DNA of 64,000 nucleotides. Source: Streptomyces marispadix. GTDB lineage: Bacteria > Actinomycetota > Actinomycetes > Streptomycetales > Streptomycetaceae. Location: positions 5,184,501-5,248,500 of the forward strand of contig NZ_JAKWJU010000002.1 in assembly GCF_022524345.1 (NCBI RefSeq), written 5' to 3'. The position numbers were made by a program, and so were the translations under genes. Shown one piece after another: positions 47,987-54,766 of the stretch (position 1 is its first letter; the number at the start of each line of letters is the position of its first letter). Under the pieces are notes generated by a model. It was given only the letters and a program-made list of their open reading frames with translations, ran no database searches and was not told the DNA's origin.

Positions 47987-49291
47987 TTGAGTCTCCGACG
48001 AGCGCTGCACCTGGTGGGCACCGGAGCGTTGACGGGAGCCCTGCTCCTCGGATCCGCTCCCGCGGCCTCCGCGGACGACATCCGTGACCGGCAGTGGGCC
48101 TTGGATTTCTTTGCGGGCGAGGACATTTGGGAGCATGCCACCGGGAAGGGCGTGACTGTCGCCGTCGTCGACACCGGAGTGGATTCCGAGCAACCGGACC
48201 TCAAGGGATCGGTGCTTCGCGGCAAGGACTACACGCAGGGCAAGGGGACCAGAGACAACGGCCGGCACGGCACCGCGATGGCGGGCCTGATCGCGGCCCA
48301 TGGGCATGGGCCTGGCGGCAAATCCGGTATGAAGGGGCTGGCTCCCGGGGCGAAGATCATGCCTCTGACCACCGAGATCGGATCGACGAACTCCTTCCAG
48401 TCACAGGGCATTCGCTACGCCGTCGACCACGGTGCCGACGTCATCAACCTCTCCTACGCGGGACCGTTGATTCCGGGCGACGAACAGGCGGTCAGGTACG
48501 CCATCTCCAAAGACGTCGTAGTCGTGGCCGGCAGCGGCAATTCGCCCGGCAAGCACAAGGAGTACCCCGCGGGCTATCCGGGAGTCCTCTCCGTGGGCGG
48601 CCTTGGGCGTGACGGCACGCTGTGGGAGTCCTCCTCTTGGGGTTCCAACGTTTCTCTGGTCGCCCCGGCCGAGAAGAACGTCACCCCGGACAAGAAGTAT
48701 GAGTCCGGTTACGGATTCACATCGGGTACATCCGACGCCAGCGCCTACGTCTCCGCCGCCGCGGCGCTCGTCCGGGAGAAGCACCCCGATCTCACCGCCG
48801 GGCAGGTGATCAACCGGCTGATCAAGACGGCCAAGCCGCTGACGGACGCCAAGGGCAACGCCCCCAAGCTGCCCGATGAGAAGTTCGGTTATGGCGTGGT
48901 ACGGCCGTACCGGGCGGTGACGAACGACATTCCGGCGGGGCCGAAGGCCGGGCCGCTCGCGCAGTCCGGGTCGTCGGACTCGTCAGCGGGCGATGCCGCT
49001 TCGGACTCCGGTTCGTCGTCCGACGACTCCTCCGGCTGGATGTTCGCCCTGGGCCCGCCCGTCGTGCTGTTCGGGCTGATCTTCCTCGTGCTCGTGGGCG
49101 TCGCGGTCCTCGTGGTGGTCCTCGTCAAGCGGAAGGACAGCCGGGACCGGGTGAGCGATCCTTGGGCCTCGGGCGGAGGACCGTCCGTGCCGCCGCAGCA
49201 GCCGGGGCAGCAAGTCCAGGCGCCCACAGGGCAGTTCGGGGGGCCGCCCAACTCGCCGCCGCCTCCGCCGAATCAGCCTCCGTCGCGGTGA
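47987..49291 (+). CDS. mycP: Mycosin subtilisin-like serine protease (second copy)
   Basis: A 434-residue protease with a Sec signal (residues 1-29, ending PAASAD), Asp62 in VAVVDTGVD, His94 in NGRHGTAMAG, an oxyanion region AGSGNSPGK and nucleophile Ser in SGTSDASAYVSAA. A Ser/Asp linker, a membrane helix (LGPPVVLFGLIFLVLVGVAV plus VLVVVLV) and a Pro/Gln-rich cytoplasmic tail follow. It diverges strongly from the first mycosin, so it is an old duplicate. TTG 47987 has GGGGAG 6 nt upstream. It may serve a distinct set of substrates. Confidence 0.92.
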   Translation: MSLRRALHLVGTGALTGALLLGSAPAASADDIRDRQWALDFFAGEDIWEHATGKGVTVAVVDTGVDSEQPDLKGSVLRGKDYTQGKGTRDNGRHGTAMAGLIAAHGHGPGGKSGMKGLAPGAKIMPLTTEIGSTNSFQSQGIRYAVDHGADVINLSYAGPLIPGDEQAVRYAISKDVVVVAGSGNSPGKHKEYPAGYPGVLSVGGLGRDGTLWESSSWGSNVSLVAPAEKNVTPDKKYESGYGFTSGTSDASAYVSAAAALVREKHPDLTAGQVINRLIKTAKPLTDAKGNAPKLPDEKFGYGVVRPYRAVTNDIPAGPKAGPLAQSGSSDSSAGDAASDSGSSSDDSSGWMFALGPPVVLFGLIFLVLVGVAVLVVVLVKRKDSRDRVSDPWASGGGPSVPPQQPGQQVQAPTGQFGGPPNSPPPPPNQPPSR

Positions 49292-49418
49292 GCTGAGGCC
49301 GCGCGCCGAACGACACCGTGCCCCGAACGGCAATCGATCAGCGTCCCGTCGGTCTCCTCACCGCAGTGAGAGCGACGGGACACTGTCTGTCCAAGTTGTC
49401 CGGTGTAGGACCCCTCGC

Positions 49419-49799
49419 TCAGAGCTGCCTGACCAGCTCCGCCGCGTCCTTCAGTGACAGCCGAGGCTCCTGCCTCCGCAGCTCCTTCACTGCCCTGACC
49501 TCGCCCTTGCTGGCCTTCACCGAGCGCACGGCCTCGACGTCGATGCGCTCGCGTACGTCGTCCAGGGCCATCGAGTTGGCGCGCTGCCGTTGACGACGGA
49601 CCCAGACGCTCACAATCCCAGCGGCGGGGACGAAGGTCCACGCCACGATGGTGACGGCCGTTTCGGGGGTGGTCGCGCCGGTTAGCGAGAGCAGCAGGAT
49701 TACGGCCGCGGCAACGCTGAGAAGTGAGAGGAACCAGATCAGTTCGAGCTTCTTGAGCGAACGTGCGTCTCTGACGCGCCCGTTCGTGGGCTGGTTCAT
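49419..49799 (-). CDS. Small membrane protein with L7/L12-like C-terminal segment
   Basis: A 126-residue protein with two membrane helices (about 20-70: LELIWFLSLLSVAAAVILLL, then AVTIVAWTFVPAAGIVSVWV). A soluble tail reads KGEVRAVKELRRQEPRLSLK and ends in DAAELVRQL. This tail resembles the C-terminal domain of ribosomal protein L7/L12 (KIxVIKxVRExTGLGLKEAKxLV), a similarity seen by eye only. ATG 49799 has AAGGG about 10 nt upstream; GTG one codon earlier is possible. It is the only minus-strand gene between the second mycosin and the second substrate module. Its role is unknown. Confidence 0.7.
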   Translation of the reverse strand: MNQPTNGRVRDARSLKKLELIWFLSLLSVAAAVILLLSLTGATTPETAVTIVAWTFVPAAGIVSVWVRRQRQRANSMALDDVRERIDVEAVRSVKASKGEVRAVKELRRQEPRLSLKDAAELVRQL

Positions 49800-50048
49800 C
49801 ACGCGGGAACCCTTCTGCCTTGCTGCCGGAGTCCAGGGAGGGCGGTTCCGCCCCTGCCATACGGTACGTCGGCCCGGCCGTCGCGCCACAGGCCGGTGTG
49901 GATTTCCTGTGGAGCTTCCCGAAGGGTCATGCCAAGGATCACGGTCGCCTGCAACCGCTTCGTGGCTTCCGCAACTCCCCATCGCCGTACGGCAGTCGCA
50001 GACCGGCGCACAATCGGTCCCCCGGGCCCCGAGCCTGGGACGATCACA

Positions 50049-50077
50049 TTCCGTGGGCCGTCCGCTGCCCATATAAT
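50049..50077 (+). promoter_or_regulatory. Promoter candidate for the second ESX substrate module
   Basis: A perfect TATAAT (50072-50077), rare in this GC-rich genome, with TTCCGT 17 bp upstream (50049-50054). It lies 105 bp before ATG 50182, in the 382-bp gap 49800-50181 between divergent genes. Confidence 0.55.
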
Positions 50078-50181
50078 CAGCGCTGCTGCGAGAGGTGTCA
50101 TCGCCGCCGGGGTGAATTGCCCGGTTGATGCGCCTCTCGTCCGGCTTGTTCGCTCCCTTCACAACCGAGGAGAGGCACTTC

Positions 50182-50505
50182 ATGGGGGACCACTTCAAGA
50201 CGGATGTCGATCAACTCGATCAGTTCGTCAAGACATTGGACAGCAGCGTCAAGGACCTCGAAGAGGCCCGTACGGCGCTGTCGCACGTCCGAGGCGACCA
50301 GATCGGCACAGCCCGGCTCGACAAGTCGTGCGACGAGTTCCAGGAGCACTGGAAGTACGGCTCGGAGCAGATGAGCGAGATGATCGGCGGCATCAAAGAG
50401 GGCGTGAAGTCGAACAAGCTGAGCTACCAGGAGATGGAGACGAACCTGGAGAAGGCGCTCAAGCAGATGGAGCAGCAGGGCACTTCGGCCGGCGGGGGCA
50501 AGTGA
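50182..50505 (+). CDS. Small helical ESX-associated protein (module 2 partner)
   Basis: A 107-residue helical protein with no signal peptide. The central EFQEHWKYGSEQMSEMI has a Trp at the hairpin turn, and YQEMETN near the end fits YxxxD/E-type signals. It ends in AGGGK. The N-terminal FKTDVDQLDQFVKTLDSSVKDL resembles the protein at 46006. ATG 50182 follows GAGGAGAGG. The stop shares a base with the next ATG (TGATG), so the two are translationally coupled, as expected of a partner and its long WXG effector-like protein. Confidence 0.8.
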   Translation: MGDHFKTDVDQLDQFVKTLDSSVKDLEEARTALSHVRGDQIGTARLDKSCDEFQEHWKYGSEQMSEMIGGIKEGVKSNKLSYQEMETNLEKALKQMEQQGTSAGGGK

Positions 50506-51798
50506 TGGCGAATCCGTATCCTCACCTCGGCTGGAACCCTGTTCCCGGAATCCCCTCCGAAGTCCAGTCGTTGAAGAACAAGGTCACCAAGGCGGCCACC
50601 GCGCTGCGCAGTTGTCACTCGCAGATCGAGCGCCTGATCGGCGAGAGCAGCCACTGGGAGGGCGACGCCGCGGACGCCTTCCGCGACAAGCTCGACAGCG
50701 ACCTGCCCAAGTACATGAAGGACGCCGCCACGTCGATGGAGAAGGCCGCCGCCCAACTCGCCAAGTGGGACAGCGACTTGACCTCCAACCGTGAGCTGGC
50801 CAAGAAGTACGACGACGAGGCGCGCGAGAAGAAGGAGGCGGCCGGCACCGCCAAGGAGCGCCAGGACGCCGCCCAGAAGGACCCGGACCTCAACCTCGGC
50901 GGCAAGGAGTACCCGAGCCAGGCCGAGGCGGACGCGGCGACGGCACGCCTGCGGGCGGCCGAGGGCCGTCTCAAGGAGGCCTCGGCCAGCTTGGAGAAGG
51001 CCAACGAGGCGTACAACGACGTCATCGAGAAGGCCAAGAAGCTGGAGGAGGAGCACGAGCGCGAGGCGAACAAGGTCGCCGACGAGCTCGACAAAGCCGA
51101 CGACGACCTCGCTCCCGAGGAGCCCGGCTGGCTGAGCAAGACCCTCAGCGCGATCGGCGACGGGCTGGCCGCAGCCGGGAAGTTCCTCCTCGACCACGCG
51201 GGCACCATCGGCGCGATCGCCGGTCTGCTGGCGCTCTTCCCGACGCCGCTGGCCCCGCTCTTCGCCGGAATCGCGGTCGTCGCGAGCGCGGCCTCGCTGG
51301 GCAAGAACCTGGCCAGTGAGGACTTCCGGGATTCGCTGACGGGCAAGTACGGCTGGGGCCAGGGCCTCACCGCCTGGGGCTCCGTGGCAGGCGACACCCT
51401 CGGCATGCTGCCCGGCGTCGGCGCTCTCGGTAAGGCGGGCGGCGAGGTCAGCGTGCTCTCCGGCGCGGCCCGTGAGGGCGGCGAGGCCATGTCCGCGGGC
51501 TCGAAGGCCGCCGCGTTCGGACGGGAGACCGTCGAGGCGTTCAATTTCAAGGCGCTCGACACCGCCACGGACCCGAACACCGGCCTGCTCCAGTACGGCA
51601 TCAACGGCGCGAACGTCCTCGCCAACAGCGCCTCTTCCCTGGAGACGGCAGGCGTTCTGCCGGATGCCGGGCCGAGCCACTACGGCGCTGAGGCCACCAA
51701 GGCCGGTCAAGGCCGGTGCCGCCGCGTACGGCGCCGGCGGGAACGCCTCGGACGCGGCACGCGGCATCAGCGACCTGGTAACGGGTCTCCGCCTGTGA
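50505..51798 (+). CDS. Long WXG-domain protein, frameshifted near 51705
   Basis: The expected product is about 430 residues. The N-terminal WXG-like domain (ERLIGESSHWEGDAADAFRD) leads to a long coiled coil (residues about 90-205, Ala/Glu/Lys-rich). A hydrophobic stretch follows at about 215-270 (AGTIGAIAGLLALFPTPLAP), then a Gly/Ala-rich region. After AEATKA the frame turns into an Arg-rich sequence (RCRRVRRRRERLGRGTRHQR). The +1 frame instead continues sensibly (VKAGAAAYGAGGNASDAARG) and stops at 51798, overlapping the next GTG by GTGA. One extra G at 51705/51706 explains this. Read without correction, the gene fuses to the next one up to 52511 (668 residues). Confidence 0.75.
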
Positions 51799-52511
51799 GC
51801 AGCGTTCAGGAAGAAGCCGTGATCAAGCCGCGGCCGCAGTTCTGGTACGAAATCCCGTACGGCTACGCCCAGTTGGAGGTCTATCCCTCCGACGAGCGGA
51901 TGGAGGAGCTGGCACGCGAGGTCCTGGCGCTCCCGGACGGGATGCGGGAGCGAGCCGACCAGGTGTTCCGGCTGTACGCGCTCGTGATGTACGAGATGCA
52001 GAAGCATCAAGTGCAGGGCTGCGCGCTGGGAGTGCACCCGGACGAACGCGAGGGCGCGGCGATGTCCGTGCTCACCGTCTCCAGCGTGTACTCGCCCGGC
52101 GTCAACCCCAAGGCGGTGCTCGCGACGCTGCTGAGTTCCGGCGCCGGGGCGACGCGGGAGACGGGCATCGTTCCGGTCGAACTGCCCTGCGGGCCGGGGT
52201 TCCTGACCGAGTCCGTGGAGCGTTCGGCGCCGCCCAGCGCGTCACCGGTGGAGGTCGACGGCGGCGACGGCGACGGCGAAGAGACCCGCGTCTGGCGCGG
52301 CCTGCTGGCCATCCCGGACACCCGCTCGTCGGCGATCATCGCCATTCAGCTCGTCACGCCGTCGGTGCATCTCGCCGACGACTACCGTGCCGTGCTCACC
52401 GGCATCGGACGCACGGTGAGCTTCACGGACCCCGCGCTCGCCGCCCGTACGGGGGACGAGCAGCCGGAGCCCGGTTCCGGGGCCGCGGCGGTGAGGAGCG
52501 ACTTCGGGTGA
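51795..52511 (+). CDS. Uncharacterised ESX-locus protein
   Basis: A 238-residue protein beginning at GTG 51795, which overlaps the corrected stop of the long WXG gene. It has no signal peptide or membrane helix and no recognised motif. A first block (RPQFWYEIPYGYAQLEVYPS, then EELAREVLALPDGMRERADQ) looks like a small alpha/beta domain. A second (RVWRGLLAIPDTRSSAIIAI, then SVHLADDYRAVLTGIGRTV) looks like beta-rich sheet with a helix. It could be an immunity- or chaperone-like protein specific to the preceding substrate, but this is inferred from position alone. The stop overlaps the next gene by GTGA. Confidence 0.72.
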   Translation: MSSVQEEAVIKPRPQFWYEIPYGYAQLEVYPSDERMEELAREVLALPDGMRERADQVFRLYALVMYEMQKHQVQGCALGVHPDEREGAAMSVLTVSSVYSPGVNPKAVLATLLSSGAGATRETGIVPVELPCGPGFLTESVERSAPPSASPVEVDGGDGDGEETRVWRGLLAIPDTRSSAIIAIQLVTPSVHLADDYRAVLTGIGRTVSFTDPALAARTGDEQPEPGSGAAAVRSDFG

Positions 52512-53329
52512 GCGAGGAGAGGCCCGTGGGCGGCGGAGCAGCCGGACGCCCGGCGCAGGCGGCGACGGCGAACCGGCCGTCCCGGATGCTGACGGCGGCG
52601 AAGTGGGCCCTGGCCTTCGCCGCCGCCTACGGGCTCTCACTCCTGGTGCTGACCGACTCCCTCGTCTTCCTCGCCGTGCCGGGTCTGATCGCGCTGCTGG
52701 CGCTGACCGCCACGGCGGTGCTTCTGCTGCTCTACGAGCCCTTCCGCGGCGAAGTTCCGTACGCCACCGACGGATCGGACCGACGTGGGGCGGTGCGTTA
52801 CCACCGCACGGTCCTGCTGCGGCGGTACGCGGTGCTCCTGTGCGTCGTCGCCGTGCTGGTGGCTCTGGTGATCGGGACGCGGTCCGACTACGCCGTCATG
52901 TGCGCTCCCGTGGCGCTCGTCACCTTCCTGGTGGGGACCTTCTTCTGCGGCGAGCAGATGCGGTCGGTACGGATCGCCGCACGTGTGCTGGAGGCGTACG
53001 AGTTCACCTTCCGCGCCCCCGTGGAGAAGCTCAACCTGCGGGGCTCCGGCAAGCGTTCGCTGCGGCTCGGGGGAGAAGGCGGCGCCGAGCGCGGTCCCGA
53101 ACTGGCGGCTCATCAGCCGCTGGGCAAGCTGTGGCCGAAGGGCATCGAGGACGGCGTGTGGTTCGCCGGAGACGAGATCTTCGGCGGGGTCGTACTGGTT
53201 CCCGGCTCCGGTGAGTTGATGCGCGTACAGCCGCTGAAGTGGGACGAACTCGCGGCGGAGCGCAGCCGTGCGGGGGCCGAGCGCCTGGACCGTGCCACGC
53301 GAGCGGGGCTCACCCGGCGTTCGCTGTAG
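52508..53329 (+). CDS. Membrane protein of the ESX locus (paralogue A)
   Basis: A 273-residue protein with four predicted helices: LTAAKWALAFAAAYGLSLLV, FLAVPGLIALLALTATAVLL, AVLLCVVAVLVALVIG and CAPVALVTFLVGTFF. A cytoplasmic domain follows, with VLEAYEFTFRAPVEKL and GIEDGVWFAGDEIFGG. GTG 52508 overlaps the preceding stop. The C-terminal domain matches that of the next gene (VLEAYPWQ..., GLEEGAWFAGDVERGG), so the two are paralogues. The function is unknown; anchoring or regulating ESX substrates is possible. Confidence 0.78.
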   Translation: MSEERPVGGGAAGRPAQAATANRPSRMLTAAKWALAFAAAYGLSLLVLTDSLVFLAVPGLIALLALTATAVLLLLYEPFRGEVPYATDGSDRRGAVRYHRTVLLRRYAVLLCVVAVLVALVIGTRSDYAVMCAPVALVTFLVGTFFCGEQMRSVRIAARVLEAYEFTFRAPVEKLNLRGSGKRSLRLGGEGGAERGPELAAHQPLGKLWPKGIEDGVWFAGDEIFGGVVLVPGSGELMRVQPLKWDELAAERSRAGAERLDRATRAGLTRRSL

Positions 53330-53438
53330 CGCTTCGTGAGGCGTTCCGGGACGGGCGGCAAAGGGACGGTGCGGGGCCGCAGCAACGAGCGGCACCACAC
53401 CATCGAGCGACACCACGGATCGAGGAAGGACCTTCGAA

Positions 53439-54119
53439 GTGGGAGACCAGGAGCAGCGACCGCCGCTTGCGAAGGTGGCCTTCGACGACCTGGACACTCA
53501 GACGGTGTGGAAGGCGACACGTCGCCGGGTGCGGTTGAGGCTGTGGCTGTGGAGCGCGTTGCTCGTCGCCGCGCTGGCGCTGAGCGGCTTGCTCGCCGAC
53601 GTCCGGTGGGACGACGGAGGCGCACGGGGCGACAACAGCGTGGGCGGAGTCGTCGGCGGACTGGCCGTACTGGGCTACCCGTTCGCGCTGTACACCTGCT
53701 GCGGTGCGCTCTCCCGGCTGCGCAGGGCCCGAAGCGTTCTGGAGGCATACCCCTGGCAGTCGATCCCGGCGGCTCGGAAGCTGTCCGGTACGAAGGAGGC
53801 GAGGGGAGTAGCCGTGCAGCTCCGGCTTCCCGGCGGTGCGCATCCGGGCGGCGGCGAGAGTGCGTACGCGGACGAGGACGGGACGCTGTGGTCCCAGAGC
53901 CTGTCGGCGCGCGACCCCCTGCGGTGGAACCGCTGGGCCACGGGATTGGAGGAGGGAGCCTGGTTCGCCGGTGACGTCGAACGCGGAGGCGTGCTCGCGC
54001 TTCCCGGCCCCCGCGGCCTGATGACGGTTCAGCGCCGCAGCCAGGTGCTGTCCATGGAGGGCAGGACCGCCAGGGCAGAGCACGAGAGCATCCTCGCGGC
54101 GGCGCCCGGACGCGGCTGA
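53439..54119 (+). CDS. Membrane protein of the ESX locus (paralogue B)
   Basis: A 226-residue protein with two helices (LWLWSALLVAALALSGLLAD and VGGVVGGLAVLGYPFALYTC) and a cytoplasmic domain (VLEAYPWQSIPAARKL, then GLEEGAWFAGDVERGGVLAL). It shares the C-terminal domain with the upstream gene but has lost one helix pair. GTG 53439 has AAGGA 8 nt upstream; it lies 109 bp after paralogue A. It ends convergently with the DUF397 gene. Confidence 0.78.
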   Translation: MGDQEQRPPLAKVAFDDLDTQTVWKATRRRVRLRLWLWSALLVAALALSGLLADVRWDDGGARGDNSVGGVVGGLAVLGYPFALYTCCGALSRLRRARSVLEAYPWQSIPAARKLSGTKEARGVAVQLRLPGGAHPGGGESAYADEDGTLWSQSLSARDPLRWNRWATGLEEGAWFAGDVERGGVLALPGPRGLMTVQRRSQVLSMEGRTARAEHESILAAAPGRG

Positions 54120-54169
54120 CCCGACGCGGGCTGCGCGGCCCTCGATGCGGGCCGCACGCCTCACATGCG

Positions 54170-54424
54170 CTACGCCCCGCCGTTCTCCGGCGTCGGCTCA
54201 AGGTCGAACTCGCCGTCGCGGGCGCCCAGTACGAACGCGCGCCACTCGGCCTCGGTGTAACGCAGCACCGTGCCGGGGTCCTTGGAGTTGCGCATGGCGA
54301 CCGCACCGCCCGGGAGATGCGCGATCTCCACCTTCTCCTCCTCCGGGCCGCCGGGAGCGGACTCCCAGACGGCGTCGGAGATGTCCATCGCGTACAGCTC
54401 GTCCTTCTCCTGCTGCGTCCCCAT
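54170..54424 (-). CDS. bldB: DUF397 protein, probable developmental regulator BldB
   Basis: An 84-residue acidic protein. The core VEIAHLPGGAVAMRNSKDPG and WRAFVLGARDGEFDLEP is the DUF397 signature. BldB of Streptomyces coelicolor, the founding member, is required for aerial hyphae formation; it is about 98 residues long. BldB identity is inferred from the N-terminus (GTQQEKDELYAMDISDAVW), the lone DUF397 gene without a partner helix-turn-helix gene, and the ESX neighbourhood. ATG 54424 has AGGGG 8 nt upstream; an in-frame GTG slightly upstream would add about eight residues. It lies downstream of eccC but beyond a strong terminator. Confidence 0.7.
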   Translation of the reverse strand: MGTQQEKDELYAMDISDAVWESAPGGPEEEKVEIAHLPGGAVAMRNSKDPGTVLRYTEAEWRAFVLGARDGEFDLEPTPENGGA

Positions 54425-54682
54425 CGCGCATGCCCCTTTCTTCACAACGGTCTTCCGGAAGCGGGCGGTGAGCCCGCGCACCGTCGGCATCTCCCCGCGT
54501 CCGGCCCCCGCCGCCCCCGGGCGCAATCCTCCCATGCGGCGCCGACGGTGCAGTTGGGATCGAGTCAGCACCGCCGGGTCCCTGCCCGTACAACTCGCCG
54601 CGTACGACCCGAGAACCGCCACGTACGGGACGACGGCCGCGCACGCACGGGACCTCCACGCACGCACGAGACCCCCGCGTAC

Positions 54683-54722
54683 GCACGGAGCCGGGCCGGG
54701 AAGCGATCCCCGGCCCGGCTCC
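54683..54722 (-). terminator. Strong terminator after eccC
   Basis: Perfect 16-bp stem ACGGAGCCGGGCCGGG / CCCGGCCCGGCTCCGT with an 8-nt loop, 44 bp past the eccC stop. It sits in the 342-bp gap 54425-54766 and would separate eccC from bldB, whose own promoter must lie at about 54450-54680 (no clear hexamers seen). Confidence 0.75.
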
Positions 54723-54766
54723 GTGGCGTTCAAGCAGCCGGAATCCCGCGGCAGTCGCCCGCGGGG

